Shown here: positions 10,366-24,646 of the stretch, one piece after another
Position numbering within the stretch: the first letter of the stretch is position 1
Layout of the letters: each line of letters opens with the position of its first letter
Assembly (NCBI GenBank): GCA_030142905.1
Contig: JASJOG010000347.1
Coordinates: 186,001 to 250,000, forward strand
Source: Heliopora coerulea
Taxonomy: Eukaryota > Cnidaria > Anthozoa > Scleralcyonacea > Helioporidae
DNA length: 64,000 nucleotides
Reading direction: 5' to 3'
Position numbers and translations under genes: made by a program
The notes under the pieces: generated by a model
Databases searched by the model: none
Told to the model about the DNA's origin: nothing
The model's input: the letters and a program-made list of their open reading frames with translations, nothing else

Positions 10366-12723
10366 CACTTGGGTGAATAATTGTTCTCTACACCAAAAAT
10401 TATTTTCACGTCAATGGGGCGACCAAGAGTATCCATCCATTTAAAACGTTAGAGGGAATGGCTATAGAAGTCACTTCTTTTTGCTACAAAAGTGACATGA
10501 GCCGCGTTTCCACTCCCTGCTCTGAAGCCCGTGGAAACCAGATCTGCCTCATGCATCGAGGATCACGGTGCTCCACCGAAACCTTAAGCAGTTAGAACCC
10601 TCGTGAACAGCGCGTTGCATGCCTTGGGATAGAAGGGATAGATCGTTTAATAAAATTGCCTTGCAGCCCGAAGGTTGAATTACACAATTTTTACAATAGT
10701 TAAAACAAAATTAATTTAAAACATTTCTACGCTAAAAAACATATTAAATTTGGAAGTACGAGTTGAATAAAATACAAAGCTATTATTTACAAAGCTTAAA
10801 AATGTTAGCAGGAATAAACGTATTTTTATATCGGTCTGTTCGACATTTGGGTAACGTACCTGAAGTTTACCAGCTCTTATCTGGGTTTTATGATGAGTAG
10901 ACCGGAAAACGTTTCTCTAAAATTGTAATGATGACGATTGACAAACCAGCCGTGAATTTTAGTTGAAAAATAAATGCGTAATCTGAGCCAAGACTTTGGC
11001 AAGACGTCAACAGAAGTAACGAAACTCCAGAATAGAAAGTTAAAAAACGAAAGAAGAAGCGAGCCCACTTTAGTGTCAAGAGACAATAAGAGTATAATGA
11101 GAAAGTTTGCTCTTCAAAAAAGCCCAGAAATAGTCAAGTAACCAAAAATGGAGAAGCCGTGAGAGACAGACTGTCACCTCTTATTAGTCAAAAGTGACAT
11201 TCGCGTCATGGGCTGCAGAGCATTTTTCAAAGTGGAGAGGCAAAAATTACAGTAGACATATCGGCAGGTGGAAATGGATCAAATTCCTCCAAGCTCAATT
11301 AAGACGTTTGTCCACCAGTTTCAAAACCACTCACTAAGTTGGAAACAAAAGTAAAGTCGCCAAAAGAGTTTGAAGGACAATAGTTTCCCTGTTTCATCCC
11401 CCCAACCTCGCGGTTCCTTATTTGTGAGTGAATGTGTCGGCAAGTTTGGCCGCCATGTACCAAGCGCCACTATATTGACAGTTAAATAGATAACAATTGG
11501 AATATTGGCTCATGACTGGGACCTGTTCGGCGACCAAGAATTTTGGTTCGTTATGGAGACAATAACAAATCCCAGCATTTTAGTTAGTTATGGAGACAAA
11601 CTGGTCACCCTATCTCTCGCGCCAATATCACTATTTTAATACATTATTCTCCAATAACCATTAATTCTGCTGCGTTCTTTTGAGTAAAACAAATTTTTCA
11701 AACATAGACTCGTTTCCCCTTTATTTATTTTGATGTTTCTTTCCGTATCTTACCGTCACCTTTATTTTTAGATCTCTTTAAGTTTAGAGCTTAACTCATT
11801 AACATCTAATTCTATGATTATGTCAATGACTGTCAGGGAGGATGTTGCGAGAAGGAAACAAACATTAGCGATAAATAATGCGATTAAGTAACTTCATACT
11901 GTGTTCACAGTTCTTAGTTGCACTCTTCACTGGGGGTTGATTTTTATTGCCAAACAAACATTCCTGGATCAATTGCCCGACTTCCGTATCCACCCTTGAC
12001 GAAAGGAAAATGTCTGACTTGAACATCATTATAACGACCCAAAGATATTCACTAGTCTTAAACCTTTTCATGTAAAAATCTAATCTTCGTATGAAAATAT
12101 GTATACACCGATGTAACCATTGGTGAGGGGGGGGGATGTAAGTTTAGCCAGTTGTATGCCCCTCTTGGAGGGAAGACTTTGCACGTTTTTTGGAACAAAG
12201 CAACTTAGAATGATTTTCTAACTCTTCCAGAACAGTTGAATGCCTACCCTCCGGGAAAGACTGTGGAAGTTTCTTAGAAAAAAGCAATCTATAATGATTT
12301 TCCAACTCTTGTGAAACAATAAAAAGAAATACTAGTTAACATAACTTTTTCTTATCTTGCCTTCCCTCCTACATATTTATAGACTATTAAACTTCGAGAC
12401 GAAGGTCAAATGGTCGTAAGAGTGGACTGAAAAGAATGCAAGAACGCCAGAGGCGACATATGGAGTCTCAACTGCGGTAAATACATATGAACAAAAGCGG
12501 AATCAGGCAGAGCTCTGTCATAAATACTGTATAGCGTAATCATTCTAGGTTGAACATGGAGGACCACTGTGGTCTGTAAAGAACACTCCACAACGGACTT
12601 CAGATTAATTCACTCCGAGTAAATCACCGGAGCAATCCTCGGAAAAATTACCTGAATGGCAACCCTTATTATCAGTAAATCAAAAAATATAAGTTTGCAT
12701 TAAGGATCAGCAGAAGCACTCAC
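10366..12723. other. Intergenic; one imperfect tandem duplication
   Basis: No recognised gene. At about 12140-12330 a unit of roughly 90 bp occurs twice in tandem; both copies contain AA(C/T)TTA/ATGATTTTC(T/C)AACTCTT. A 68-codon minus-strand frame at 11865-12071 has reasonable composition but no family resemblance and no clear splice partner, so I do not call it. Confidence 0.4.
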
Positions 12724-12876
12724 GGTATTGTCAGCGTTGTTGGAAGTTCCTCCAGGTTCGTGGGACGTTTCCTTCGCTTTGATGGATGTTACCTCGTTTT
12801 CGTCTGACGTCTGCTCACTTACGTAGGAACTGAATGAAAGCAACAATAACAAGAACGCATAAAGGTTATCTCGGAG
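12724..12876 (-). CDS. Candidate exon of an unidentified minus-strand gene
   Basis: On the minus strand an open segment ends at a strong donor (ACC|GTGAGT at 12724). It can start at one of two acceptors: CCGTAG (12876), which would include a hydrophobic run NLYAFLLLLLSFSSY, or TTTCATTCAG (about 12833), which has a much better polypyrimidine tract. The encoded part is hydrophilic (SEQTSDENEVTSIKAKETSH). I do not recognise it. It could be a linker exon of a secreted protein or chance sequence. No partner exons were found. Confidence 0.25.
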
Positions 12877-15800
12877 CTACGGAACAACCTGGAAGGCAAT
12901 GATTTAAGTGGATCTCATCATTCATTGCCATTAATACAAGTACCTTGTTTTCATTAAAGATATTCCTTTTGTAATTTAAAACATTGCCCAGGTCACATAG
13001 CAAGGAATAAGAAAAATTTATTTTTTTTAACTTTGAACTGATTTCAGCAATTGGGAAACAATTCTCAAGTTGAATAACAAGGTACTTGTTATTACATGAC
13101 TATTTGTCAGCAGAGGACAAATGTTTGGCAGTGCACACACGCTGTATAAACAGGGCAAGGAATTAAGCAGTCACAAAATAAATTCTGTACAGACCACCCA
13201 TTATAAATTATCAACAAAAAGTCAAGTAATACTAAAATGCTAAAACCGCCTCCAACGGAAACATATCAACAGGAAGTTATATCGGCTATCTTTAATGAAA
13301 TTTAACGTCAAAGGAAAGTTATTTGATCGAATACTGTCCTTGAATGAGCACGGCAACCAACCTGATTACGCTGACAATTGTGAGAAACAAGGTAATTCTT
13401 GAGCCACTGTCTTAGGTAATACAAATTCAAATGGCAACTAGTAAAATTTTAAAAAAAAAAGAAGAAAATCCAACAGACCTTCAAAAAACCCCAAATTCTT
13501 CGAAAATATCAAGGATAACTGTCGGTAAAGTATCTCCCGGTATGGGAGATTCCTCTTTATCAATTTGTAAGTAGTTCCTTTTGGAGTAATTTTTTGATAA
13601 TTATGTTTTCTGCTTTGGAAACGTTGTTTTGTACTAAGTTGCAAGAATTTGACGTATTGCGTGACTATCTAGAGCAAACTTTCTCCCAAGTTACTAAATA
13701 AATTTGAACTTCCGTTGCTGGAAACCGGCGAACTGAAATTTTTCGGAAGTGACGAGAATGACTGAGCTAAATATATATTGGAGTTCATATAAGGAGAAAA
13801 ACAAGCACCTTGTGGATGACTAAAAGGGTCAGGGGACTGTATAAACTTAGGGAAAGAGATCTTCACGTTTTGAACAAAGGCTGATTACAGCAGTAGTGTA
13901 CCCAGTGGGGGAGCCACCCCCACTGATGGCTGCAAATCATGCTTAGAATTCTGAGTACACCTTGAGTATCTTGTCACAAACAATCACTCATTAAATGTGT
14001 TCTGGGAGTATCCTTAACCACTATATATCCTTATCTAAAACCCAGTATGACTTACTGGGTTTTAGACAAGCATATATATTGGTTAAGTGCTCAAACTTCC
14101 AGATTAAACAAGTTTAAGAACTCTACAAAAATATTTTATTTCTCTTGTTTGCCCCCCCTGACCACAAAGCCAAGGTACTGCCCATTGATATTTCCAGTGG
14201 AAAAGATAAGCATAGCAACTGGTCATGCTTGGCAAATTTAAAATAATCTAAGATATTTAGGTATCAAGCTATGTACATCCATTAATGCAATGGTTACTAT
14301 ATAAAAATGTAACAATTATTGGTCAAGCTAGCAGTAATGATAAGCATGACTAGAATTTGCTATAAAAATACCTGCTGATGGATTTATTGTACCTGATGTC
14401 TAAGTATTTCAGAATCATTCTCAGAGGTACATGAACAAACATTTCTGTTCATGTATCTCTGAGAATGATTCTGAAATAGAATTGAAACACTGTACATCCT
14501 TTCATGGTAAAGTGTTAAGTTGTTGCAAGAGTATCATGTGCACTTAAGTTGGATAAAACTTGCCTCAAATCCCTGTTGGACTCGATAGCTCAACAAGTGG
14601 AGCAATGGACCAGTATCTGAAATGTGAGTTCAAATTCCACTTGAACCAACATTTTTCAAAGTAAATGGTTTGAACCTGGAAGAATCATGACATGTTTGAG
14701 GAAGTTGATCATCCAGGTTAGTGTAGTCTTGAGAAAGACTGTTGGTTGAAGTGACTGACGTTTCAACAGCCTTAGCAGCGGTCATCTTCAGAGTCAACTT
14801 TTGACTCTAAAGATGACTGCTGCTTTCAAAACTGGTCCTAGATGTGATACATGATCATCTAATGCCTTACACAGTGTTACCTTGATATTGCACTGCTCTT
14901 AGCCAATCAGAATCAAGAATTTTTTTAATATATTATCATAATTGTAATGAACTACAAAAGATGAGTGCTTTTCACAACATTATCAAAATCAGTTAATACA
15001 ATGGTATTTGGCAAATGTAATGTACTCACTAAAACTTGTTTACCAGATAACTTATCCAGGGTTTAGTGACAACATACCTCTGTTCCAGCACTGTATAGAG
15101 TAACATTGTCTGGTATAATTATGTAACACCAGAGGTGTAGGGGCATTGACAGAGGGGGGGTGAGGAACTGCCATGTGTGGTGAATGGATATTTTATTAAT
15201 ATAAGTACAGAAAATATTTAAAAATGTCACAAAGGCTATCAAAATTTGGGATAATTAAAGAATATCTGTAACATGAATTTGCACCTGTCCATAATGACTA
15301 CATGCCAAAGCCTAACCAAAACCTTAACCCTAACCTTCACACTATCTAAATAGCAAACTGCCTAATATACAGGTACCTCATAGCCATAGCAATTCTACAG
15401 TATTATTCTCATGATGTCAAGTATTCTGTAGTTGTGCTTAGAATTTTATGTTTCAGAAAATTTCACTCAGTTGCTGGTATCCGTTTTATTATTTTTAAGT
15501 TGTCAACGTCGCTGAATAGCAGTATAAGACTACCTTCAATGTATGTGGATATACTGATTCACACTGCTCCTTGCAACCTCCCAAGACCCTGTAGATGAAA
15601 GAGCAGAGTACTGTACTTATAATACACTCTACGGTCATTAACTCTCACCTGCCAGGCTCGGTCTACTGTTATTTTACTCTGGATAATGCCAGAGGATTTT
15701 ACTCGTCAGAGAGACATCCTGTTGTGAAAGGGTTAATATCCCATCGAAATAGAATGCATTCTTCCCAAAACTTCAATCAGTTTATTAGAGTACATTGTGG

Positions 15801-16141
15801 TTAAAATGGCTTTCGTAACAAATTTGTCGAGAATATCGTTGCGTTTTTGAGCGCGTGGATTTGTTGTTTAAGTAATAGTCACTGGGTATCTGCTAGAGAT
15901 TCTAACCTGTGATTCAAATTTGGCTTTCTACGGCACGATTCTGAGCCTAGTTGGCAAACAAACAGTAATGGTAAGCCAGCAGCCACTAGTTGGATATAAT
16001 ACATGTCGACATGTAAGGATTTGAGTCCACCCTCACGGCACATGGTAGATGACATGGTGGTCAGATGGTGCCACATCGTTACCATAAACCACGATATAGT
16101 AATAACATGAAGTACCAAAGATTACAATCGCATAACTAAAG
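12877..16141. other. Intergenic upstream of TAF10; palindromes and SINE-like repeats
   Basis: No gene recognised. Contents: a hairpin at about 14012-14082 (arms TCTAAAACCCAG / CTGGGTTTTAGA); a near-perfect palindrome at 14406-14477 (arms ATTTCAGAATCATTCTCAGA and complement, 8-bp loop); a degraded tRNA-derived repeat at about 14575-14790 (TAGCTCAACAAGTGGAGCA as A-box region, GAGTTCAAATTCC as B-box); and a copy of the dispersed palindromic MITE at about 15630-15740 with GATAATGCCAGAGGATTTTAC. Confidence 0.5.
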
Positions 16142-17318
16142 ATGGCGGATCAACAGACTTCATCTAAAGTTGAAGTAGGTGAGAAAAAAGCAACAAGCAT
16201 GGCAAACACTTCAGCTTCATCGGCGACCACGTTTAAACAGTCAACATCAAACGTTAAAGAGTCCGCTGCTGAAATTAGGGCAAAATCAGGAGGTTCTTCA
16301 CTTGCCGATTTTTTGCTCCATTTAGAAGATTATACACCAACGGTATGTGGAAAACATATGAGTTCAATCATGTTTTTGTTAAAGTCAGGCGTTGTCTCGT
16401 TGATGATACTTTGTATGAAAATATCCTCCAGATTTTCGTCGAATTAATTGAGAGTTACTTTAATGTTGGACAATATTAATTTTTTTTTTGATTTTTCTAT
16501 AATTTTTTATCGACCAAGCGATTGGGTCGTTCTGACTTTATCACAATAATCTCCCTGCTGCAGAGATAGTACTGATAACAAAAATATTTTCATTCATTAT
16601 AAGCAATGTTAAATGTCGGAACTTTGAGGCTGTTCTCCAGCTAACTTGTCTTCACATGGCTGTTCAGCCTGTTCTGATGTCACGTTGGAACACAATTGAA
16701 TTACACGTATTTACATCTTTTCCATATTATAGATTCCTGACGCAGTCACGTCTTACTATTTAAATAGGTCAGGATTTGAAGCTTCAGATCCCAGGCTGTA
16801 GGTCCATTTTGAAAATTTGTGGATGTTTTTAAGTTTGAAGTTGTGCAATCTGTTATGGTAAGCTCAGAGTTTCTCTGTTATTTTCTCTAGAGTGCGACTC
16901 ATTTCTCTTGCGGCACAAAAGTTTGTGTCAGATATAGCAAATGATGCTTTGCAGCACTGCAAAATGAGGGGATCAGTACAAAGCTCAAGGAAGTCAGGAA
17001 AGGTAACAATTCTCTTTGTGTTCATGAATCCCTTGACTTACTAAGACATACATAGCTCTACAGTCAAATTTTAAAATTTATTGATATGCTCTACTTAAGC
17101 CTTGAATGGTCTATTAAACTTAAAATCCGTTCATTTCAACCACTTGTGTTGTAGCTGCCATCTAAGTGCATGAGCTACTGCTTTTTACCTTAAATACTGC
17201 CTACTTTTTTTTGTTTTTTGTTTTGTAGGATAAACATTATACATTGTCCATGGAAGACTTAACACCAGCATTGGCAGAATATGGAATTAATGTTAAAAAA
17301 CCACCATACTTTGTATAG
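16142..17318 (+). CDS. TAF10: Transcription initiation factor TFIID subunit 10
   Basis: Four exons: 16142-16342, 16733-16797, 16891-17002 and 17229-17318; 155 codons plus stop, all phases agree. TAF10 is a histone-fold subunit shared by TFIID and SAGA that takes part in nuclear pre-initiation complex assembly. The N-terminus is Ser/Thr/Ala-rich. The histone fold starts at about residue 53 (LADFLLHLEDYTPTIPDAV), continues SYYLNRSGFEASDPRLVRLI and AAQKFVSDIANDALQHCK, and ends LSMEDLTPALAEYGINVKKP with terminal PPYFV, all hallmark TAF10 segments. It is shorter than human TAF10 (218 residues) because the disordered N-terminal tail is reduced. The start is the first ATG and follows a short untranslated stretch. 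No close gene lies upstream. Confidence 0.95.
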
Positions 17319-17319
17319 T

Positions 17320-17325
17320 AATAAA
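17320..17325 (+). terminator. AATAAA poly(A) signal next to the TAF10 stop
   Basis: AATAAA begins two bases after the TAG stop (17316-17318). If used, the 3' UTR would be only a few tens of bases. Other signals further downstream may be used instead. Confidence 0.4.
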
Positions 17326-18830
17326 CAGGAAACTACTGTATTAATTACATCAATCACTGTAATATTGTTACATTATTTGACCATTTGGACCAAAAATATG
17401 AAGTAATGAAATTTATTTCATGTAATATACATTGAGTGTGAAAAGAACACAATGTGTAGATAAGTAGTCTAAAGTAACAATATTGTAAACATCATGTCGA
17501 CGAATATTTCTGCAAGAGTATTCTTATGGCTGCTGAAAGAGAGTGAAAATATTTTTTTCATCCACACACTGACTGGTGAAATAATGCTTACAGAAAAGTG
17601 AAGTGTGTAGTTTAGTACATAATGTACTGAAGTATGTGTTTCAATATTGTACATCATGTACCTCATGACTTGGGGTAATACTTTGGTATTGATAGACAAG
17701 TTGGAACATTAAAACAGCCAAGTTGTCCATTTTTAATGATATCATCTTTGCCATCACAATTGCATTGTTTGCATTATGAAACAAACATTGTCTGTGATAA
17801 CCAAAACTCCATTATTATACAATTATCCATCAGGCAAGGCTTATTGAGAGTTATCCAGACCAAGGTCAAATTTTATTGGCAAATCCCAAAGGTTGAAGAT
17901 AATAACATTGAAAAATGGATAGGTAATGGAGTATATCATTTGTTATGAGTAATGACACAATCATCCGACTTTTTTTTTATTCTAACGACAACAAATCAAG
18001 GAGGTAAGAGGTGATGAGGCTGCAGGTGAAATAAGCTATCACATTCTTTTGAAACTGAGAGTGAATGATATCCTAAATATTTGAGAAGAAACACGTTGAA
18101 ATTTATATTTTACTTTACCACACAAGGCAACCAGATTAGCTGCCTTGGTAACTTCAACCAAGAACTAATAAGGGAATAATTTGGAAGTATACAACTGTAA
18201 TTAACAAAACTTTTTAATCAGTGATTTACATGTACATGTAGGTCTATTTTCATGATGTTACACGCATTGCATATTTTAATGTACACAAAGAAAAATTAGT
18301 AATACACATTTGTGACATGGACTTGGTTATTGACTATGATTTAAACCTTTTCACCAAACTAGATTTTAGAAAAGTTAAAAACACTTAACCCTGGCCCATG
18401 TTCTCATGATGCCTTTTTTAAGTCTCATAACACCCTTTAATTATCTCCAAGATAACCTAAAAAACCTGCTGCAGCACTGCCCATTTATGTTTCTTCCTTA
18501 TCCACAGTTAATCACCTCCCTTCAACTTGAAATGGTCATTTAGTGATGCTGCAGCTGTCACTAACCTCAGTTTGATGTGGAACTGTGCTTTACATCAATG
18601 AGAATTAACTATTATTTGCAATTATTGTTTTCTTGCTGCATTGCTGTACCTCACTCAGTGCATTTTGTTGGCTTGATTCTGGATTCCACGGTTGGTCATT
18701 TCACTTGCAAAATCTACTTCCAACAATTTCCACTTGCAATATCCACTGCTACTTTACAGAAACCTGTTTTCTTTTGAGCTACTTAACACATCACAAGTAC
18801 TGCTATCAATGATGACACCTGGCCATTATT
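17326..18830. other. Convergent intergenic region, TAF10 to ClC-2
   Basis: Contains the 3' flanks of two convergent genes. No exon, RNA gene or clear transposon is visible. The ClC-2 3' UTR must lie in its right part. Confidence 0.5.
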
Positions 18831-21800
18831 TTATGAACTTGTGCTTTGAATGTTATTGATTACTCTGGTGGGAGTTTGTGGCTCATCAAGAATTTCATGC
18901 CCTTCCACTGTCTTTCGTATCTATTAAAAATGAAAATTGGAGGAGTAAAAACTGGTATGAGCACAACTTTTAAGACTGAGCATTCAAACCTTAAATGTAA
19001 CAAACACATTAATGTAAATTAGACAACAAACATACTGTACTAAAATTGCAAATCTGGCTTAAAGCATTTTGAATGTAGCTTAAATTTAAGACAAGATCCA
19101 ATTTTTTGACACTCCACTGTAGCCTAGGATCTTTATTACTGATGATATGATCATCAAAAGGCTTGCATACTTTTACTCTCATTAATGTTGCTTTATCCAT
19201 GAAGCCAAAAATAAAACTTTGTAACAACCCTGTTTCCAGGCTTACCACAAACATTTAGAGATAATGACATGCAGCCTTGTTGCAAGGTGTTACTATAATT
19301 TATTTTATGCAAGAATAACATGCAATACACACCTCAGTAAGTGCGACGACACCAACTAGGCGTCCCAGTGATGTCACATATGCATGAGATAAGTTTAACA
19401 ATGCAAACAACTTGTGAACCTGAAAGTATCAATAAAAATGAACTTGCTGTCAAACTATTGCAGTTGTGTCACAAATACCAATGAAGAGCTATATGGATAC
19501 CTTCAACAAAGATGTCTGTTCAACAAGTTGGAATGGAGCTGGGTCAATCTGACACAATTCATAGTCTACATCTTTTTCTAAAATTTCATTCTCCCACTGC
19601 ATGTACTGTGGAAAAAGAAATGATAATCAAATATTCTTCATAATAACCACCAGTATAATATACAGCAAGAACAATAACCACAATAACAGCAACTGTTCTC
19701 TATTACAAGTGTGATAACATATCACACCACCTAACCCTTTAAGGGTCAGCATCCTGTATACAGGACACCAAGAACAAAAGAAAAAATGGGAAAACAAAGC
19801 AAAAACAATAAAATAACAATAAACAAAAGAAATTGAACTCAACATTTAAAGGGTTAAGTCTTGTAATGAAAGATGGTGACCACCAGATAATTCTTAAGTA
19901 AGGTATAATTAATGGAAAGATCCACTCAAGAACCATTGACTAAGTTACTTCATGCGATATCAAAATTTTAAGTTGACCAAAACCTGTTCTGGGGAAAGGC
20001 TTTCTTGAGAACTTGGACTGCCATTCCTTCCCTAAGAGTAAACAAATTTCAAAACAAGCAAATTAAAATTGAGCTTATCAGGTAGATGATACTGTATACA
20101 GTTTGAGATATAATTGCCAGGTGATGTTTGTTGATTGCAATTTTAATCTCACCATAGAATCCAGAGTTGTTGCACTCCCAGAAAACAAACGCTGAATTTG
20201 CTGAGATCCTGGTGGAAATGAACATAAAAATCACCTGTAAGTTTCTGTGAGCTGCTAAGGAAGTTGAACATGAAGTCAGCACTCCCTGCTCATAATGGAT
20301 AAAAATTAATATTCCACAAGGAATATATGGAATTTTTCAGATAACTACAAAGTATGAATAATTATGTATAAATAAGTGAATAATACAAAAAGCCACAGGT
20401 ATTCCTCTATTGATTTCTTTGTAACAGCTGAAATCTTAACATTTCTGAACACCAATAATTTTTTTTCAAAAACTACAACTATGGATTTAATAACTCACAA
20501 GAATTCTTCCCTGTGGTAAATTCAAAAGAGCACTCCAAGATTTTATACTAAAGTGAAACATCTTTATTGGCTAACCTAAACTGGGATGAGCCACTGTCTA
20601 ATGCAACAATTATTATAAGTAATAGCATGGCATTCAGGTTGATTAGTGATTAAATGTACCCGAAAGCCGAGAGATGTTTAGTAAAAGTCCCAAGGCGCTG
20701 CACGCCTCGGGCCTTTTACTAAACCTCTCGAGGCTTGAGGGACATTTAATCACTTATGGACCTGAATGCCATGATATTACTTTGTAATATCATAGCTGCC
20801 GAGACAATAAAACGATTTAAATTGGTTTAAATCATATAAGGTTATGCATATACATGAGGTATGATTAGTAACTAATTGTCCCATGGTATGATTAGAAACT
20901 AATCATACCTAATGTTTTAATAATGAGGTAAATTAGTCATTAATCACACCTCATGAAACAAAGAATTTCGAGGTAGCTATGATATTACTACAGTAAGAAC
21001 ACATCTTAACCATTATGTAATATTGTGTTGTATAAAAAACCAACAAGGCAAAAACTAACCTGGGAGTCGTTCAAAGAGAGATGATCTGCTGCTGGATGAC
21101 AGCAACATAGATTCATGTTGCCTTGGTGGTAACTGTTAAATACAAGGAATATTAAATGGTTAATGACAGGATATCTCTAAGGAGCAAGGGTCAACCACAA
21201 ATGTGCTGAAGATACTCTGTACCTCCATCCTCAAAATGGAGTTCCTCTGATATAGTTTAGTCAATTAATACATGATCAATTTGGATAAACCAGGGAATAA
21301 AGCTTCTTGTGGTATTATTCTTATTTTTCTTCATTAAATATGGTTGTCCGAGGTCATAATAAATGTAGTAATTTTGATGAAGTACTTTCTTCAGTTCAGT
21401 AGGTACCAAACACCAATAACATTTTGGATCCTTTTAATTTCTGCACTTTAAATTTGGTGCCACACAGAAACAATTATAGGGCTAGCTAAAATATTGTTAA
21501 AATTTAACATATTGCAATTTCAGGCAGTCAGCAACCTGGGTCTTCTAGTGACATGGCTATTGGCACTTCTTAATTGCATTATAACTTAATGTATATACAG
21601 TAACTACTGTACACTGAAATTACTTGGTCATTTCTTTTGTAACAGATTGCAGATCAATGAACTATAGTAAAGGCTATAGCATACAGTAGTATCCATGTAT
21701 TTTTGGTAGGCAAAGCAAAGGATTGTACTTTATCATCAATTATCATCTCCAACTAACATAAAAATGATGAATATCATGATCTTACAGTACCTCAACTTCA

Positions 21801-24609
21801 CTGCCTGACAAAGTTTCTGTGCTTTCATATTTTTTTCTACAACATAACAGAAAAGTTCCAATTACTCATTCTAAAACCAATTAATAATATATAGGGAAAA
21901 CTAAAAAGAAACTAATGTTTAATGAATGTCTGTTAACACTAATACAGAACTGGGGTGGAAACCCCCAGAACCAACATACATTAACATCAGTATCTCTCCT
22001 AGTTGGACAGTATACCCCTGGATTCTCCCCTGGAAGCACACACTGATATCACTCACTTCACATTTCCGAAATGTCTTTCATGACTTGTGTTGGGTGTTGA
22101 AAAGTACTAATATTAAATGAAGCATATTTGGGATATGATTGATTTTTTTAGTTAGCTATTCTGTGCCTTAAGATCACAAGAGTAGACATATATAAACATT
22201 AGGAAACTTGAAATTTTGAGGAAAAAATGTGGTGGGGATGTTATGGTTTTTGGAAATTTGACACCAGTATTAATTTTACATAAACACACCATGAAGCATA
22301 CCTCTTGTCCTCTGACAGAAGAGGAGTAGGGGATGATGAACGTGGTGAATTAGTCTCGCTTTCTACACGACTACCAGCATGTCTTGCTTTGCTTAAATGC
22401 CGAGTCAATAACATCTGGAGTTGAGTACGGCGAATAGAGCCAAGTAACGTCATGGTTTCTGAGTAAGACAGAGGAACAGTTTACAGTTGCACTACTGGCC
22501 TTTTTATGGGAAAGGAACAAAAATAACAAACAAATGTACCTATGTCACATGCTGGTAAATCCTGTAAGTTCACACTAAGTTGATGCTATACCTAACCTCT
22601 GTACCACAAATTCAGATTTCACCCTGACTGTGGAAGTTTCTATGAGCTTCTAACATGATATACGTGTACCAACCACACATTCATGATTGAGACATTCTGA
22701 TCCATTCACTGTATTCTATGCACTTTAAACAACATCAGCTCTCATTTCTTCTAGCAGTCTGAAATATATTAAGATTTACATACTGTCCCTCATTAAACCT
22801 ACCTGTAGAATCAACTAAAGGAAATGAAGCAAGTTTTGATCTTTTTAAAAGTTCTTTTAGTTCCTTATATGTGGAACTCCTTGTGATGAACTGCAAATCC
22901 TTTTTCATTATGTCAGCCACAGTAACTTTATAAAGTCTGAAAGAAAAGACAGAGATACTTTAAGCAGAAAGTTTGCTGTCTTAACAATTTCAAAAGCTGG
23001 TTGCTTGGTTGTGTATGAAGCACTTTTGAAAATTGTTTAATTAAAGTTAACATACTTGGAACTGGTTATTTCAGGAAGGTAAGGTAGTTTCTTTATTTGA
23101 ATTATACTGTCATAAATAGATGGCTGTAACCACTGTGCGATGCCATTAGCAATCAATACAGCAACCTAAAAATAAAAACAAAACTAAAGTTACTATTTCC
23201 CTTCAAAACTTCATTTCTAAAACTTGTACAACTTTTAAAATGTCCTCCCTGATAACATGGCATTACCAGTATGTTTGCAATTTTTGGTTACTATGCATGA
23301 ATAATTTAGTAATACTGAATTGAATCAGATTTGAAATGAATATTGCCAGGTTGACATGTGACTTCAAACTTAACTCCAAAATAATGCAAGTTAGTTCATT
23401 AAGGGGCAGGGCTCATCCTTTTGGTGAGTAAAATCATCTGACATTAGCCAAAAATAAAATACCAAAGTGCACCCTTGCTCCTTAATGGGTTGAAATTCCA
23501 CCCACTTTCAATATATTACAATGTCATGACTTTACTTAGAACAGTGTGACATTTTATGTTCAAAAAGTTAACCATGCCTTTGAATTTACTGAAGGCCCAC
23601 CCTTGCTCCTGACTCAATGAATGAATTTGCCACTTGACTAATATAACAAACATCTTGTCAGAAATATTACAAAAAAGGCTCTTTTTGGGCAGCATAGCTG
23701 GGGAATGGTAGATACCAGTAACCTAATAATTACAGGTATCAATTCTTTGCATGCATTAAATATTTTTGCCTGAATCAACAACAATTTTTCAACTCACCAT
23801 GACAGGCAAAATGTGTGCAATTTGTCCTGTTAGTTCAAACACAATAACAGAAACAGATATAGTATGGGTCACAGCTCCTGACATTGCTGCTGCACCTGTA
23901 AAGGAAATAATTTTGGTGTAGATACTGTAATCATAACAAGAGGGAAAGAGCAACTTGTTTTTTTGTGAAGTTCTCCTTAATGAAACAACTGTGAAAATAT
24001 AAATACCCTAAACTTATGTGTCCAATTTGAATGCATAGTGATATCTCCATAGACAGCTAGGTGCAAATAGGATGGGTAGACAAAATACACAAGTAAAGAT
24101 AAATGTATGGGTGGTTTGGATGAATAGGTTAATGTTTAGAGTATGTGGCAGAAGAAGTGCTCACCAACAACAGCATATCCACCAGGTAAAATTTTACTCA
24201 AAACATCATCTGGTCCATTGTCATGAATGCCATCAGGAAACCATGTAGCCATAGCTTCACCAACCAGACGACCAAATGCAGCCCCTAGAAGTGGGTGTGA
24301 AAGGGAAATGTTTTCTATTTAACAATCAGACATTGAACACGAGCTTTCTACATGTATGAAGGCTAATTAATTTGCCACTTTATATTTTAAATCAAATAGT
24401 AAACCAAAATTGACAATCATTTACCATAGTAATTATTATTCTCTTGAAAATGCCTGTCTAACTCTGGTGAAGTCACTTTATTATAATAATAATAATAATA
24501 ATAATAATGATAATAATAATGTGCCCACTTTGGCATAATATGGCAATTTGGGCTAAATGACCTCATTGGCTCGTATGAGCTGACTTTCCTCAATAATAAT
24601 AGTAATAAC

Positions 24610-24646
<37 letters not shown>

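Noticed and set aside
11865..12071. 68-codon minus-strand frame starting MKRFKTSEYLW
   Set aside because: No family resemblance, no splice partner and no conserved motif; chance is the simplest explanation.
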